The notes under the pieces: model-generated
Seen by the model: only the letters and a program-made list of their open reading frames with translations
What the model was told of the DNA's origin: nothing
Database searches by the model: none
Program-made: the position numbers and the translations under genes
Shown here: piece by piece, positions 46,525 to 58,064 of the stretch
Numbering within the stretch: the stretch's first letter is position 1
Layout: every line of letters begins with the position of its first letter
From: Phocoena phocoena
Taxonomy: Eukaryota; Chordata; Mammalia; Artiodactyla; Phocoenidae
Assembly: GCF_963924675.1 (NCBI RefSeq)
Contig: NC_089226.1
Location: 45,959,124 to 46,023,123, forward strand
DNA: 64,000 bases
Reading direction: 5' to 3'

Positions 46525-46980
46525 GACCACAAATCCTTTGCTGTGCTGAGAGGTGGAGTCTAACTTCCCTCCTCTTGGGCGTAGTGATTAGTTTAACCAG
46601 TAGAATGTGGTATAAGTGATGATCTGGCTGTCACAGCCTGGGTGATGAGAAGCCTTGTAGCTTCCACCTGGACCTCTTGGAACACTTGCTCTTTGAGTTC
46701 TGAGCAACCTTATAAGTCCAGTTATTCTGAGGCCACCATGCTGAGACACCACCTGGGGAGGCCACAAGAAGAGGTCCTGGGGCTACAAGAAGAGAGAGGT
46801 GTCTAGCCAGCCCTCTGCCATTCCAGGCCCAGTTGTTTGAATCACGCCGCTGAGGCCTCGGATGTCATGGAGCAAAGACCAGTTGTCCTTACTGGGTTTT
46901 GACCACCTTGCAGATGCAGGAGAAAAACAAATGATTGTTGCTGTTTGGGGTGGTTTGTTAAACAGCACTAAATAACCAGA
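46525..46980 (+). mobile_element. MLT1-type (MaLR) LTR
   Basis: 'gtttaaccagtagaatgtgg', 'gccaccatgctgagacacca' and the end 'tttggggtggtttgttaaac' plus 'agcactaaataacca' follow the MLT1 LTR, plus strand. Confidence 0.75.
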
Positions 46981-47510
46981 AAAATTGGAGTTAAGCTTTT
47001 GGAGGTGGTTCAGTCTAGGCTGAAGACAAGAGCCAGGGAAGAGCCATGATGACATGGGTGGGAGAAGAAAGTAAAAGTGAAACTTGCCAGGGTCAAGAAA
47101 GCCACACAGGAAAAAGAAATCCTCACTCGGGACACAGAGAACACCAGATCACAGAGCGGGGATGAAAAGAGACTTGTCAGATGTGCAAACCCAATAAGAG
47201 AATAGTTTCTTTCTCAAGTACCATAGAAACATCTATTTTTATTTGCACACACTTAATAGGTATCAATCTAACTGTTCATGCAAACTGGTCCCAAGGAACA
47301 TACTTGGCAAGTATTTAAATTTAGTGTATGATGTTGCCCTATAGGTATGGTGATCATTCTATAAATGTGAAATGATAAATTGCATTTCTTTAAAATGGTG
47401 TTCTTAAATACAGATGTTCTATTACTCAACTGATTCCACCACCGCCCCCTCAACTCCCACGTATTGCCACATATAGTCCTGGTTCCCTTGTGATGAAAAA
47501 TATTCAACAG
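46981..47510. other. Unassigned DNA
   Basis: No gene or repeat recognised. Confidence 0.4.
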
Positions 47511-47705
47511 GTTTGTGTGGAGCATCTGCTATGTGACAGACTCTGTTGTTAGGTATCGGACTTAGATTTGTGTTCATGGAATAATGTCCATCTTTGGGGA
47601 CTGTAACGGAGGTGTTTATCAAGCACTGACTATATGCCAGGTCGTCTACTGTGCACTTACAAACCTTATCCCAATCAAACAGCGACAACGAGTAAGTTCT
47701 ATTTC
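47511..47705 (-). mobile_element. MIR-like remnant(s)
   Basis: 'agcatctgctatgtgacaga' and 'caagcactgactatatgcca' both resemble the reverse-strand MIR 3' end, suggesting two short MIR pieces side by side. Confidence 0.5.
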
Positions 47706-48240
47706 AGGCGGGGCTCAATCAGAGAAACAGAACCACTATAAATATAGAAAAGGATTTGTTATATGCATTTGACCTTACGAAATCATGAGAGCTGGTTGCC
47801 TTCTGATGCTGGAGCGTGAAGTCCTTAGGGGAGGTAGTCAGGAAGGGAAGATGAATATAGACTGGGGGTGAGAAAGAATGAACTGAAACCCACAAGAATG
47901 GACTGAAATCATATCAGGTTTTTTGCTTCTGATCTTGTCCTGCAGGTGCCAGGGCCTTGTCCGGAAGCTAAACCAGACACACCTGGCCTAGGGGTCAGAG
48001 CTGTGAAGGAGGATCTAGCAGAGGGGAGAGTCAGTGCCAGCCTGGTTACTACTTCCCACCAATCAGGTGAGCCAGCAGGTAAGTGACAACGTGTGTGAAC
48101 TACAAAATGCCTGCTGCTTCACTTGCACTTGGCAAATCTCCCAGTGGAATCTCTGCCAGGGCCCACTCTAACCAGAAACATACAAGAAGGGGAATTCTGG
48201 GAAATGTAGTTCAACCCCACCAAGTTGTACCATTATAAGC
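47706..48240. mobile_element. Ancient mammalian repeat, class uncertain
   Basis: 'caatcagagaaacagaacca' at the left and 'ttctgggaaatgtagttcaa' at the right are the ends of a recurrent mammalian MER-type repeat, but I cannot name it. Confidence 0.4.
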
Positions 48241-49500
48241 CACGACAGATACTATTCAAACAACAGCACTGTAGTAGTGGTAGACACTACCATCATCCAG
48301 ATTTTAACAACGGCAGAAACTGAGGCTCTGTTCTCAGAAACTGATGCTCTGAGCATACAGACTTGGACCTGCTTGATGCCAAAGCCTATATGTTGAGCCA
48401 TCACACAGGCATTCTTTGCTTCCACTTCAGGAAAGTTCAAAATGCTGGGCAGACAACAAAACACTTCCATCTCTTAAGCTCCCAGTTTGGCCCATAGGTA
48501 GGCAAGGGACTCGGGACCTATGAGCTCTTCAGAGGCCTAAATGAGAGGCGTAAGACCTGACAAAGAAAATATATTGGCTGCAAAATACAAAAAGAAAACT
48601 TAAATACAAACTAAATGCACTTAATTATATGTCAGCACATCTTCGACTCATCTACAACTTACCACTTGAAATTTTGAATAAATTTTATATCATGTAAGAT
48701 TTAGGTGGATTAATGTGGATTATTTGATAAAATCTGAGATGCGAGTACTAAAACTAAGAGTGCCTAGGGCCTACCAGTTTCCTCTGGACAGAGGAAAATT
48801 TGTGGGGCAGGGTGGAGGGCTGATATTGGAAAACCTGTTTTGGAGATCACATTTGGGGCAGACACTGCAGTCCTGTCTTCTTCAGCAATCTGAAGTTGCA
48901 GATGTGGCGAGACAAGCAAAAACACTACCTGATATTCACTTGGGTTTTATATAAAATGAAGCAGAAACGTGCAACCTCGGACTTGGCACAATGCCCACCT
49001 TGCTGATGTGTCTGGAGCGTTTTAAACATATCACTGCAGGTGGCTGAATGAGAAAGAAACCAGAAACACACAGATTAAATTTAGCAGCAGATTGAATTGC
49101 GCTCACCAAGACGCTTGCCTCCCTGTCTGTTCCCTCTTCCTCTTAGCTCAGGCTGCAAGATGCCTAATCACAGAAGGCAACCTTCTAGCAAATTCAGTTA
49201 GACAGGGAGAGCCTTGCGGGGGTTAATGGATATGAGACATGGAAAGAGACGTAACTTCATCACAGAAATAGCCACGAGCATTGGGGGTAAGGTTCAGCCC
49301 TCCGCCAGACAAAGATCATCCTTCTCTGGGGGCCAGATATTCCCACAGGTGTGGCAGCTTCAGGTCCCAGGTGTTGGGGAAAGGGGACCAGTTCACTATG
49401 AGACAGAAATACACCCTTCCAGTTGGGTTTCTGCCTCTGCAGGACTTCTGCTCCATGAGATTGCACAAGCATTAGTGTCCTGATCTTTATGGATATACAG
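48241..49500. other. Unassigned DNA with a MIR-like patch
   Basis: 48290-48420 has faint reverse MIR wording. The remainder, including overlapping short frames at 49214-49580, shows no known family. Confidence 0.35.
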
Positions 49501-49700
49501 CACTTGCTCTGAATGCTCAAAATGCTCTTACATGGTGGCAACGGATAACTGTCATGGACTGAGCATTTACCGTGCGTCAAGAGCTATCCTAAGTCAGTCT
49601 ATCTTCTGTCTTCACAGCGCTTGTTCTTAACCACTATGATAAACTGACCTCATGTAACGTGGGACTGTCACCCCACCACCACTACCACCTGCTAGGTGCT
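49501..49700 (-). mobile_element. MIR-like remnant
   Basis: 'actgagcatttaccgtgcgt' followed by 'cttcacagcgcttgttctta' resembles reverse-strand MIR. Confidence 0.4.
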
Positions 49701-49892
49701 CACTGCTTTCCCAACACAGAGGGCACCCCACTTGAGCCTGACCTCCTGCATTAAGGAGGAAGTTGGTACCTCCCCTTCCTCCCCTCCAGATGCTCACATT
49801 CTAAGACATGATGATACATGAATACTCGACCTGTTGCAGGGCTGTGCCCGTCTCACCCGTGTTACCTTGTCGAAAATGACCTGTGTCTCTTT

Positions 49893-50094
49893 TTTTTTTT
49901 TTGTGGTACGCGGGCCTCTCACTGTTGTGGCCTCTCCCGCAGAGGAGCACGGGCTCCGGACGCGCAGGCTCAGCGGCCATGGCTCACAGGCCCAGCCGAT
50001 CCGCGGTATGTGGGATCTTCCCGGACCGGGGCACGAACCCGTGTCCCCTGCATCGGCAGGCGGACTCTCAACCGCTGTGCCACCAAGGAAGCCC
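49893..50094 (-). mobile_element. CHR SINE, short form
   Basis: T-run, then the reverse complement of the short body, ending 'gtgccaccaaggaagccc'. The short duplication GTCTCTTT lies at 49885-49892 and 50095-50102. Confidence 0.95.
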
Positions 50095-50179
50095 GTCTCT
50101 TTCTCTTGAGACCTCAGACACGGATTACTTGTTAATCTCAAATTTAATTTAATTGAAACATCTATCAAGAGATAGTATT

Positions 50180-50450
50180 GGTTAAGAGTGTGGTCTTTGT
50201 TGCAGTACAGCCTGAGTTTGAATTCCTTCCTTACCATTTATGGTCTCTCATGTGTGGTCTTTGACAGTTGCTTAAAATCCCTGTTACCCTCAGTTTTCTC
50301 AACTTTAAAATAGATGTTATAATAGTGCCTCACATAGGCTGCTGTGAGGAATAACAGGTAGACGTAAAATACTTCATGTAATACGTGCTGCATACTCTGC
50401 CCTTGGTACGTATTAGCAATGTCTCTTATAAAGGTGCTAATAAATATGCT
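50180..50450 (+). mobile_element. MIR SINE
   Basis: 'tggttaagagtgtggtcttt', 'cctgagtttgaattccttcc' and 'gctgtgaggaataacaggta' follow MIR. Confidence 0.8.
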
Positions 50451-51890
50451 GGGCAATGAATAAGACATCATCCCCAACTTGTAGTAGCTCACAGTTCAAT
50501 GGAGGAAGCAGATACTAAAACCTGTAACTATAATACAATAGGGTGAGTACTAGAAAAGAAGTCCAGATTTATGATGGTTCAAAACCTTCTTTCTGCCCCC
50601 AGACTCCTGAGATATAAGATGAACTCCCATGAGGAGCAGTGGCTCATTACAGGACAGGCATGGGTGATGCTTAAGGATAAAGGAAATGGGAGGTCATCCT
50701 ACGTCCCATTTCCCACTTTCCAATCAGCCCAAACTACCTGCGCAACTCTGATGACATGATATCGATTATAGCCCACTTCCTCTTTCAACAAAAGTTTGAT
50801 AAACACAAATGTGCAAGATCCTGTTTTAGGCACTGCATGGTGTTTGCAGTCTAGCCAGAAAGACAACGTTGAACAAAAACTTGCAAGTGTGCTGAACGTC
50901 AGGAAGTAGAGACGTTGGTGCCAAGAAGTTTAAAACTTCCTGAAGGACAAGAGACCAAGGTTTGAGTAGGAGTTAGTTCAGAAAGGGACTGAGAAACCTT
51001 AAAAGCATGTTTATCAAAATAAAAGAAACCTCATCCCAAATTATAACCCATACTATCCTTAAAATGCTGATGTATAAACAGGTACAGAATCCTTTAAGAT
51101 GCAGATCGGGGATAGAATTCTAGCTCATCCATAATGGTTTGAAAAACTATCTCATGAATGAAACTGACACTAAAATCCTAAGGGATACTATTATAATTTG
51201 TAGCCTTAATATGGAAAAGGAAATAGTAAATAGTTATAATATGTAATAGTACAGCTATAAACACAGTTTGGTGTAATGTGAATCATCGATATGGATATAT
51301 ACACAATATATCTTGGATTTCTTCCTCTCTGCCCCTAGAACTTCTCTTAGGATTGGCAATGACCACTCTTATCTCATGAATTATTAAATCGAAGACCATT
51401 GTGTATTCACTCTTGATATAATGAGCCAATAAGCTAATTAAATAAAGCTGCCCCCTTGATTTTCCTCCTAGACCTACCAAACCTTCCTGCCCTGAACAGG
51501 CCACTGCCATTTCAATTCTAGTCACGTCCTTCTGGCTGTCTCTACTGTCTCCTAAGAAATGTCATCTGGGGAAGTCACATCCTCCCTCACATCTGGGAGA
51601 TTAATGGACCCATCACAGCCTGGGTCAGAGGCAGCCTGGGAGGAGGCTCTTCATGGGCCCTGAGTTACTTAGAAAGGGAGTGAGGAAGAGTTCAAATAGA
51701 AAAGTCTACAAATATATTTGTATTAGATAAAAGAGGAAGCTGACTATACAAAGGAACAATCTTGATACTGTGAGGACAGAGTGACAAGGTGCCCAAGAAA
51801 AGGACAGCACCTCCCCATCCCCATAGACTGGCATTTGGGAAGGTCAAGGCCTTGAGCAGGTGTCAGGGCCACATGTCAACAGAAGTAATG
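50451..51890. other. Unassigned DNA
   Basis: A MIR/L2-like patch is possible at 50780-50910. No gene recognised. Confidence 0.35.
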
Positions 51891-52445
51891 GAAGTAATCA
51901 AGGCAGTAAGGGTTTTAGAATCAGGCAGACCTGAATTTGAAACCCTGCTTTACCACTCAGTAGCTGTGTATTTTTGTACAGGTAACCTCTCTGGGGGGCT
52001 TCCCTGGTGGTGCAGTGGTTAAGAATCCACCTGCCAATGCAGGGAACACAGGTTCGAGCCCTGGTCTGGGAAGATCCCACTTGCCACGGAGCAACTAAGC
52101 ATGTGCGCCACAACTACTGAGCCTGCGCTCTAGAGCCCACGAGCCACAACTACTGAGCCCACGTGCCACAACTACTGAAGCCCACGTGCCTAGGGCCCGT
52201 GCTCCGCAACAAGAGAAGCCACCACAATGAGAAGCCCGCGCACCGCAACAAAGAGTAGCCCCCGCTCACCGCAACTAGAGAAAGCAAGTGCACAGCAACA
52301 AAGACCCAATGCAGCCAAAAAATAGATTAATTAATTAATTAATTATTTTTAAACTCTCTGATTTTATATCTAAAAAGAAGAGAGGAACAATATTTAACTT
52401 ATAGGGAGGTGGTAGTGAGGATTATAAACCATTTATTGAAGCCAA
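51891..52445 (+). mobile_element. MIR SINE split by a CHR SINE
   Basis: 'gggttttagaatcaggcaga' to 'acaggtaacctctctgg' and, after the CHR copy, 'actctctgattttatatcta' to 'gtagtgaggattataaacca' form one MIR. Confidence 0.8.
51994..52350 (+). mobile_element. CHR SINE, long form
   Basis: Head 'ggcttccctggtggtgcagt', B box 'ggttcgagcc', extended body with tandem 'gccacaactactga' blocks and an (ATTA)n tail. The flanks 'aacctctctg' and 'aaactctctg' give an imperfect duplication. It is the longest CHR copy here because of the extra internal tandem unit. Confidence 0.93.
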
Positions 52446-53105
52446 TGGATCTTGAATCAGAAAACTCAAACTATTTTAAGCTTAAAGAAAATGAATGCAA
52501 CATCCTACTGGGAAGTCAAGGGAAGAAGAGGCCTAGGGACTCCAGGGACTCAACAACATTGTCAGGACTGTTTTCTTCTGTGTGTTGACCCCATTCACAT
52601 CTACTGCAGACGGCTTTGCTCCATGCAGCAGGGAGGGGAAAGGAGGAGAAATGGCTGATAATCTACTAGGAGGGAGATAGAGCCTCTCTTGCCCAGGCTC
52701 TGTATATGACTTGAGAAGAGGGCTTTGATGGGTCCAGCTTGGGTCCATGCTCAACCCTGTAACAGCCACTGTGGCCAGGGATGTGGGGTATGAGAACAAG
52801 CCAAGCCAAGCCTCAAGCACACCCTGAAGCTGGTGGGTGCAATTCCTGGGTTCCAATCCGCACATTCCATGAAGCACTTTAACCTCTTGGTCTTTCCGCA
52901 TTTGAAAAGTGCGACTATCATCATACAGAGATGGGAAGAATGTGTTACTGAAACACGATATCCGCCTTGGCACTTCAAACTGCTCAATAAATGTGGAGAC
53001 ATTAATCTGTCATGATTTCCACTGTGAAATAATCACCATCCAGCAACAAAACAGATTAAAAGGTAGATGCCTCTTGTCTTGGGCCATTCTTTTATGCATA
53101 TGTTT
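52446..53105. other. Unassigned DNA
   Basis: Frames such as 52533-52973 (minus, 146 codons) lack a domain. 52840-53010 has faint MIR-like wording ('ttgaaaagtgcgactatcat'). Confidence 0.35.
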
Positions 53106-53350
53106 TATTATTTCATTCATTTATTGAGCATTTACTATGTGCCAGACCTGGGTTATGCACTTCATGGGCATTATATTGTTTAGTCTTCACAATAACCTTA
53201 TGAGACGCTATTATTAATCCCACTGCGTGGTACGAAAACTGAGGCTCAGGGTGGTTAAGTAACTTGCCTAATACTTCACAGAAGTGGACTTGAATATGGG
53301 TCAAGTCGAAGGCCATGCTCTTATCCACTAGGCTACCACTTGGTAGAGGT
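53106..53350 (-). mobile_element. MIR SINE
   Basis: 'cattcatttattgagcattt', 'cttcacaataaccttatgag', 'aactgaggctcagggtggtt' and 'ccatgctcttatccactagg' are a nearly complete reverse-strand MIR. Confidence 0.88.
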
Positions 53351-54499
53351 ATGAACAAAACAGAAGAGCATAAGAAAATAGTGATTAATTTTGTCCAGGG
53401 GAAGTCTTCAAGGACAAGTTAGGATTTGCCCAGCAGGGAATATGGTAAAGGGCACTCGAGGCAGAGGAAAGACAGTGTGAAAACACCATACGTGCAACGA
53501 ATGCTGTTGTTCAATGTTTCGCATCCAAGTTCAGAGTCCCAGTAACTCAAACTATGAGAGGGGACAGTCTGAGTTAGTGAAAGATCTGAACTATGTTCGT
53601 TTGTAAACAAAACTACGTGCAGTTTTATTACATTTAGTATGTTTCCAAGCAAAATTCTCGAAAAAAGAAAAAATTGTCAAGTGATCTACCTGTTTAATTT
53701 TAGTGCAAACTATTTTGGGCCCTACTGACATCAGTGGATGGACCCCCAACCTTTCCTGAATTGTCTTACTAGGCATTATACACCCTTTCTCTCTTTGAAT
53801 TCTTACAGCTACCTTTCCCAGCCTACATCTATTAATCTGCTTATGGAGGCCTACATAAGTCCGATAGCACCTGTTTCAGTAATATAAATGAAGTTTAATT
53901 TTCATTAAATGAGTTTTTAAATAAGAGATGACAATTACTGCCTTCGAAAAAAACAGAGAAAAATTTAAATAATGATGGGAAGTAAAAGAGAAAAATTGAA
54001 TTTCTTCTTTCCCTTGATAAGCTGCTTCTCCCCTATACCTCAGTAAATAGTGCCTCCATCTACCCAGTGGATCAAGTAGGAAGCTAAGGCAACATTCTAC
54101 ACCCTTCACACCTTCATTCTCTGTCCCTGCCCCTTCATGCAGTCCCCATGCTCTGTGAATTCTGCCTCTTCATAATTTGTACCCTGCCCCTCCATACCCT
54201 TCCCTCTGTCACCTCATCAATTCAGGATTCAGCATCCTTCTCCTCCCTGCTCCTGGTCTTGCTACTCTCCTCTCCATCCTCCGGAGTGAGCTCTTTAGTA
54301 CACAATGCTGTCAAGTATCTCACATCACTAGCGAGAGTAATTGGTCCAAGCAAGGCTAAGCAGAACTTCGCTAGAACCTTCGCTAGAACTGTGACACAGG
54401 CTGAAAAATTAAATACCCTTTCACTTCTTCTGCCATTTGGGGAAGGCTGTATGCAAAAGGTGAGGCTAAGGTCAACACTCAAAAAGCAGATGAGAAATG
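53351..54499. other. Unassigned DNA
   Basis: 54365-54389 has a small tandem repeat of 'cttcgctagaac'. No gene recognised; the 130-codon frame 54148-54540 has no family motif. Confidence 0.35.
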
Positions 54500-55130
54500 G
54501 AGCATCCTGGCTATGTCAAAGCCTTGGTTCTCATCCCTAATCTGATTTCTTACCATCACCACTATATCTTTGTCAACTGCAGAAGCCGGTAAATTACTCT
54601 TTTGCTTAAAGACAAACAAACAAAAAATAATGATGATTGTGTCCATGCCTGGATCCTCACTAAGTCCCCATTATTTTGAGGATGAAGTTCAAGCTTGTAA
54701 GACTGGCAAGCTAAGCCCTTTTTGGCATGTCTTCTTTCTCCCATCTCAGTCTGATCTCACCATGCTCACCTTACCGCAACCAAAGTTTAAAGCTGCATCC
54801 ATACTGAGCTGTGTCTTATTGTTGTTATTGGTGTTGTAATTATTGTTTCTGTTGTTGACGCACTGACTTCACCAGACTCTCTTCTGGTGCTAGACCTTTG
54901 TACTCCACATAACCACACTTTTATCTGCTGAGCTAAACCTTCCAAAGGCGCCTTCCTGACCAAAGCCTCTTCCCTATGTGTCCTTAGCCTCTAAACTCAG
55001 CTCTATCACAGCAAAATAAACACACCATTTTGTAGATCTGTTTACTTGTCTCTTCTCTGTTTACCTTCTCCTGTTCAATGAAAGCAGAGAAGGGCTGTAT
55101 CCTTCTTCTCCGTAACTAACATAGTGTTGG
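54500..55130 (+). mobile_element. L2 LINE 3'-end remnant
   Basis: 'aggatgaagttcaagcttgt', 'gcgccttcctgaccaaagcc', 'ctgtttacttgtctcttctc' and 'aagcagagaagggctgtatc' follow the L2 3' end in order. The final unit is degraded. Confidence 0.7.
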
Positions 55131-55134
55131 TTCA

Positions 55135-55815
55135 TAAACTGGCCCCCATATGCAGAGGGCAAGGAGAGACAAAAGAAAGAGGCAGACCCCTCCAGATGGG
55201 TAGGTGGCAGGTTAATAAGCAGGGGAACTTAACATATGAGCCTTGTCTTGGGGGCTGCAACATGAGTAGATCTCTGCACCTGCCCACCAGAATCTTAAAC
55301 ACTTATACAGAGTCCTTAACGAGGTTCAGTCATTTACACCCTCCAGATGGTCTCAACCATACATTGCTCTCTTAAGTCTGCATCCTTGAAAGCAGCTCCC
55401 ACTGTGGGAACATTAGGCAGAAAGTATATTCCAAGACAGGGGAGGGGTGATGAGCCTCTGATTGTTCAGGTCTAGCTCTCAAGTCGGTCAGTGGTCACAT
55501 CCTCTCGATTACCTCCTCCAACATTCCACTCCTAGCGACTGGCTCTTCCATTTTATATGCCCCCGTCTTACTCAGTGTGCCCTGAGCAGTCAGCGGGGGT
55601 TTTACTAGCATGGGGCTGGCTCTTTTGGTGGCTATCGGGTTGTAGCATTAGGGGCAAATTCCAGCAATGATGGGGCTTGGTGTTCTCAGCAAGTGTTTCG
55701 GCAGGGGTCCCCAATCTGACATATGGAGCAACTGGCCCTACTGGTCGATCATTTAAATGTGTTAGAGCCCGGGACAGTACTTTAGTCCACCTAGCCAAGG
55801 TGGTTTTACTTTTTA
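55135..55815 (-). mobile_element. Ancient endogenous retrovirus relic (integrase C-terminus and LTR-like part)
   Basis: The 76-codon minus frame 55798-55568 resembles the C-terminal part of an ERV-type integrase from the class III/ERVL-like group. Sequence to the left (55135-55560) may be the downstream retroviral or LTR part. It is an old fragment with no intact gene. Assignment is by eye from a short protein stretch. Confidence 0.4.
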
Positions 55816-55837
55816 GGAATTTAATCTGCTGCTTTAA

Positions 55838-55897
55838 AATATATACGTGTGTGTATATATATTATGTATGTATGTATACATGTATACGTATATATAT
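55838..55897 (+). repeat. TG/TA-rich simple repeat
   Basis: Imperfect (TATG)n/(TA)n run immediately left of the mariner end. Confidence 0.85.
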
Positions 55898-55984
55898 GGG
55901 GTCAGCCAAAAAGTTCCTTCGGCTTTTAAGTAAAGATAAAAGACACATTTTTCATTTTTACCGAGAACTTCATTGTACAACATA

Positions 55985-56518
55985 TTCACCCTTTTGTTCC
56001 ACTACCTCTGCCATTTTTCAGGCAACTTCATAATTCCATCTTAATTTTTTTGAGCAAAGAACTGTTCCAGGTGCCTTTTACAGTCTTCCAGGGAACTGAA
56101 ATTTTTTCCATTAAGAGAATTTTGTAAAGACCAGAATAAATGGAAATCTGAAGTCGCAATGTCTGGTGAATACGGTGGATGAATCAGAACTTCCCAGCCA
56201 AGCTGAAACAGTTTTTGCCTGGTCATCAAAGAAACATGCGGTCTTGCGTTATCCTGATGGAAGATTATGTGTTTTCTGTTGACTAATTCTGGACACTTTT
56301 TGTCAAGTGCTGCTTAAGTTGGTCTAATTGGGAGCAGTACTTGTTGGAATCAATCGTTTTGTTTTCTGGAAGGAGCTCATAATAGAGGACTCCCTTCCAA
56401 TCCCATCATATACACAACATCACCTTCTCTGGATGAAGACCGGCATTTGGTGTAGTTGGTGGTGGTTCATTTCACTTGCCCCACGATCTCTTCCAGTCCA
56501 CATTACTTTACAGTATCC

Positions 56519-56551
<33 letters not shown>

Positions 56552-57045
56552 GGTACGCGGGCCTCTCACTGCCGTGGCCTCTCCCGCCGCGGAGCACAGG
56601 CTCCGGACACACAGGCTCGGGGCCATGGCCCACGGGCCCAGCCGCTCCGCGGCACGCGGGATCCCCCCGGACCGGGGCACGAACCCACGTCCCCTGCATC
56701 GGCAGGCGGACTCTCAACCACTGCGCCACCAGGGAAGCCCTACAGTATCCACTTTTCATCGCCCATCACAATTTGTTTTAAAAACAGAACTTTCTCGTTA
56801 TGTCAGCAGAGAATTGCATGAGGAAATATGGTCAAGAAAGTTTTTTTCACTTAACTTATGTGGAACTCACACATCAACGTGATGAATATAACCAAGCTGA
56901 TGCAAATGACTTTCAACACTTGATTCGGATATTTTGAGTATGTCTGCTATCTCCCACGTGGTATTGTTCTCAATTAATGTCTCCATTTGATTGCTGTCAA
57001 CTTCAACTGGCCTACCCGACTGTGCATGGAGCATTGTCCGGCAAG
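55985..57045 (-). pseudogene. Mariner transposase pseudogene (DD34D)
   Basis: It would catalyse cut-and-paste transposition. Seen from the N-terminal side: a helix-turn-helix region ([18 protein letters not shown] and [20 protein letters not shown], about 57010-56870), the first catalytic aspartate in GDEKW (56760-56758), the second in HQDNARPH (56253-56251) and the third in YSPDIATSDFHLF (56148-56146). Exactly 34 residues lie between the last two aspartates, which defines the DD34D group. The SINE entered directly after GDEKW. The N-terminus is missing and frames between the blocks are broken, for example near 56300-56500. Confidence 0.85.
56525..56740 (-). mobile_element. CHR SINE, short form, inside mariner
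   Basis: Long T-run (about 25 bases), then reverse short CHR ending 'ccaccagggaagccc'. A 16-bp duplication TACAGTATCCACTTTT lies at 56509-56524 and 56741-56756, within the transposase. The copy is close to the shared short consensus, so it looks young. Confidence 0.97.
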
Positions 57046-57062
57046 AAATCTCCAGCATGTAT

Positions 57063-58012
57063 ACAGATTGCCAACAAATATATGAAAGGATGCTCAACAT
57101 CACTTATCATTAGAGAGATGCAAATCAAAACTGCGATGAGGTATCACCTCGCACCAATCAGAATGGCCATCATCAAAGAATCTACAAACAATAAATGCTG
57201 GAGAGGGTGTGGAGGAGAGGGAACCCTCTTGCACTGTTGGTGGGAATGTAAATTGATACAACCACTGTGGAGAACAGTATGGAGGTTCCTTAAAAAACTA
57301 AAAACAGAACTACCATACGACTCAGCAATCCCAGTACTGGGCATATACCCTGAGAAAACCAAAATTCAAAAAGAGCCATGTACCACAATGTTCATTGCAG
57401 CTCTATTTACAATAGCCAGGACATGGAAGCAACCTAAGGGTCCATCGACAGATGAATGGATAAAGAAGATGTGGCACATATATACAACGGAATATTACTC
57501 AGCCATAAAAAGAAACGAAATTGAGTTATTTGTAGTGAGGTGGATGGACTAGAGTCTGCCATACAGAGTGAAGTAAGTCAGAAAGAGAAAAACAAATACC
57601 GTATGCTAACACATATATATGGAATCTAAAAAAAAAAAAAAAAGGTCATGAAGAACCTAGGGGCAAGATGGGAATAAAGACACAGACCTACTCGAGAATG
57701 GACTTGAGGATATGGGGAGGGGAAAGGGTAAGCTGGGACAAAGTGAGAGAGTGGCATGGACATATATACACTACCAAACGTAAGGTAGATAGCTAGTGGG
57801 AAGCAGCCGCATAGCACAGGGAGATCAGCTCAGTGCTTTGTGACCGCCTAGAGGGGTGGGATAGGGAGTATGGGAGGGAGGGAGATGCAAGAGGGAAGAG
57901 ATATGGGGACATATGTATATGTATAACTGATTCACTTTGTTATAAAACAGAAATTAACACACCATTGTAAAGCAGTTATATTCCAATAAAGATGTTAAAA
58001 AAAACAAACAAA
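57063..58012 (+). mobile_element. 5'-truncated L1, ORF2 C-terminus and 3' UTR
   Basis: It starts in the ORF2 C-terminal region, passes through the 3' UTR ('agggagatcagctcagtgct') and ends with AATAAA and a CAAA-rich tail near 58012. It is closely related to the full-length L1 at 10443-17278. The left junction is with mariner. Possible duplication only 'catgta' (57056-57061 region and after the tail), so the ends are not proven. Confidence 0.9.
57070..57552 (+). pseudogene. L1 ORF2 C-terminal fragment, open frame
   Basis: About 160 codons of L1 ORF2 remain open, ending ...[14 protein letters not shown] with a stop at 57550-57552. Conserved blocks are [12 protein letters not shown], the cysteine-rich [20 protein letters not shown] and [16 protein letters not shown]. 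Upstream codons in the same frame belong to mariner, so the apparent 191-codon frame is a chance fusion. The fragment ends about 20 codons before the usual ORF2 end, through a nonsense codon. Confidence 0.88.
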
Positions 58013-58064
58013 CAGTCATGTACCACAATAGTACCCCAAAGCAATAGTCATGGAGGCTGAGGGC

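Larger units (their letters stand above)
55898..57062 (-). mobile_element. Mariner DNA transposon, 5' end missing, split by a CHR SINE
   Basis: The left end 'ggggtcagccaaaaagttcc' is a mariner-type terminal repeat inserted in a TA-rich run. The transposase reads right to left from about 57040 to 55990. A CHR SINE (56525-56740) interrupts it. On the right it abuts L1 sequence at about 57063, and no second terminal repeat is seen there or beyond the L1, so the 5' end has been lost. Confidence 0.85.

Noticed and set aside
56977..57552. 191-codon plus frame as a fusion protein
   Set aside because: The first part is antisense mariner and the remainder L1 ORF2; the junction is accidental.
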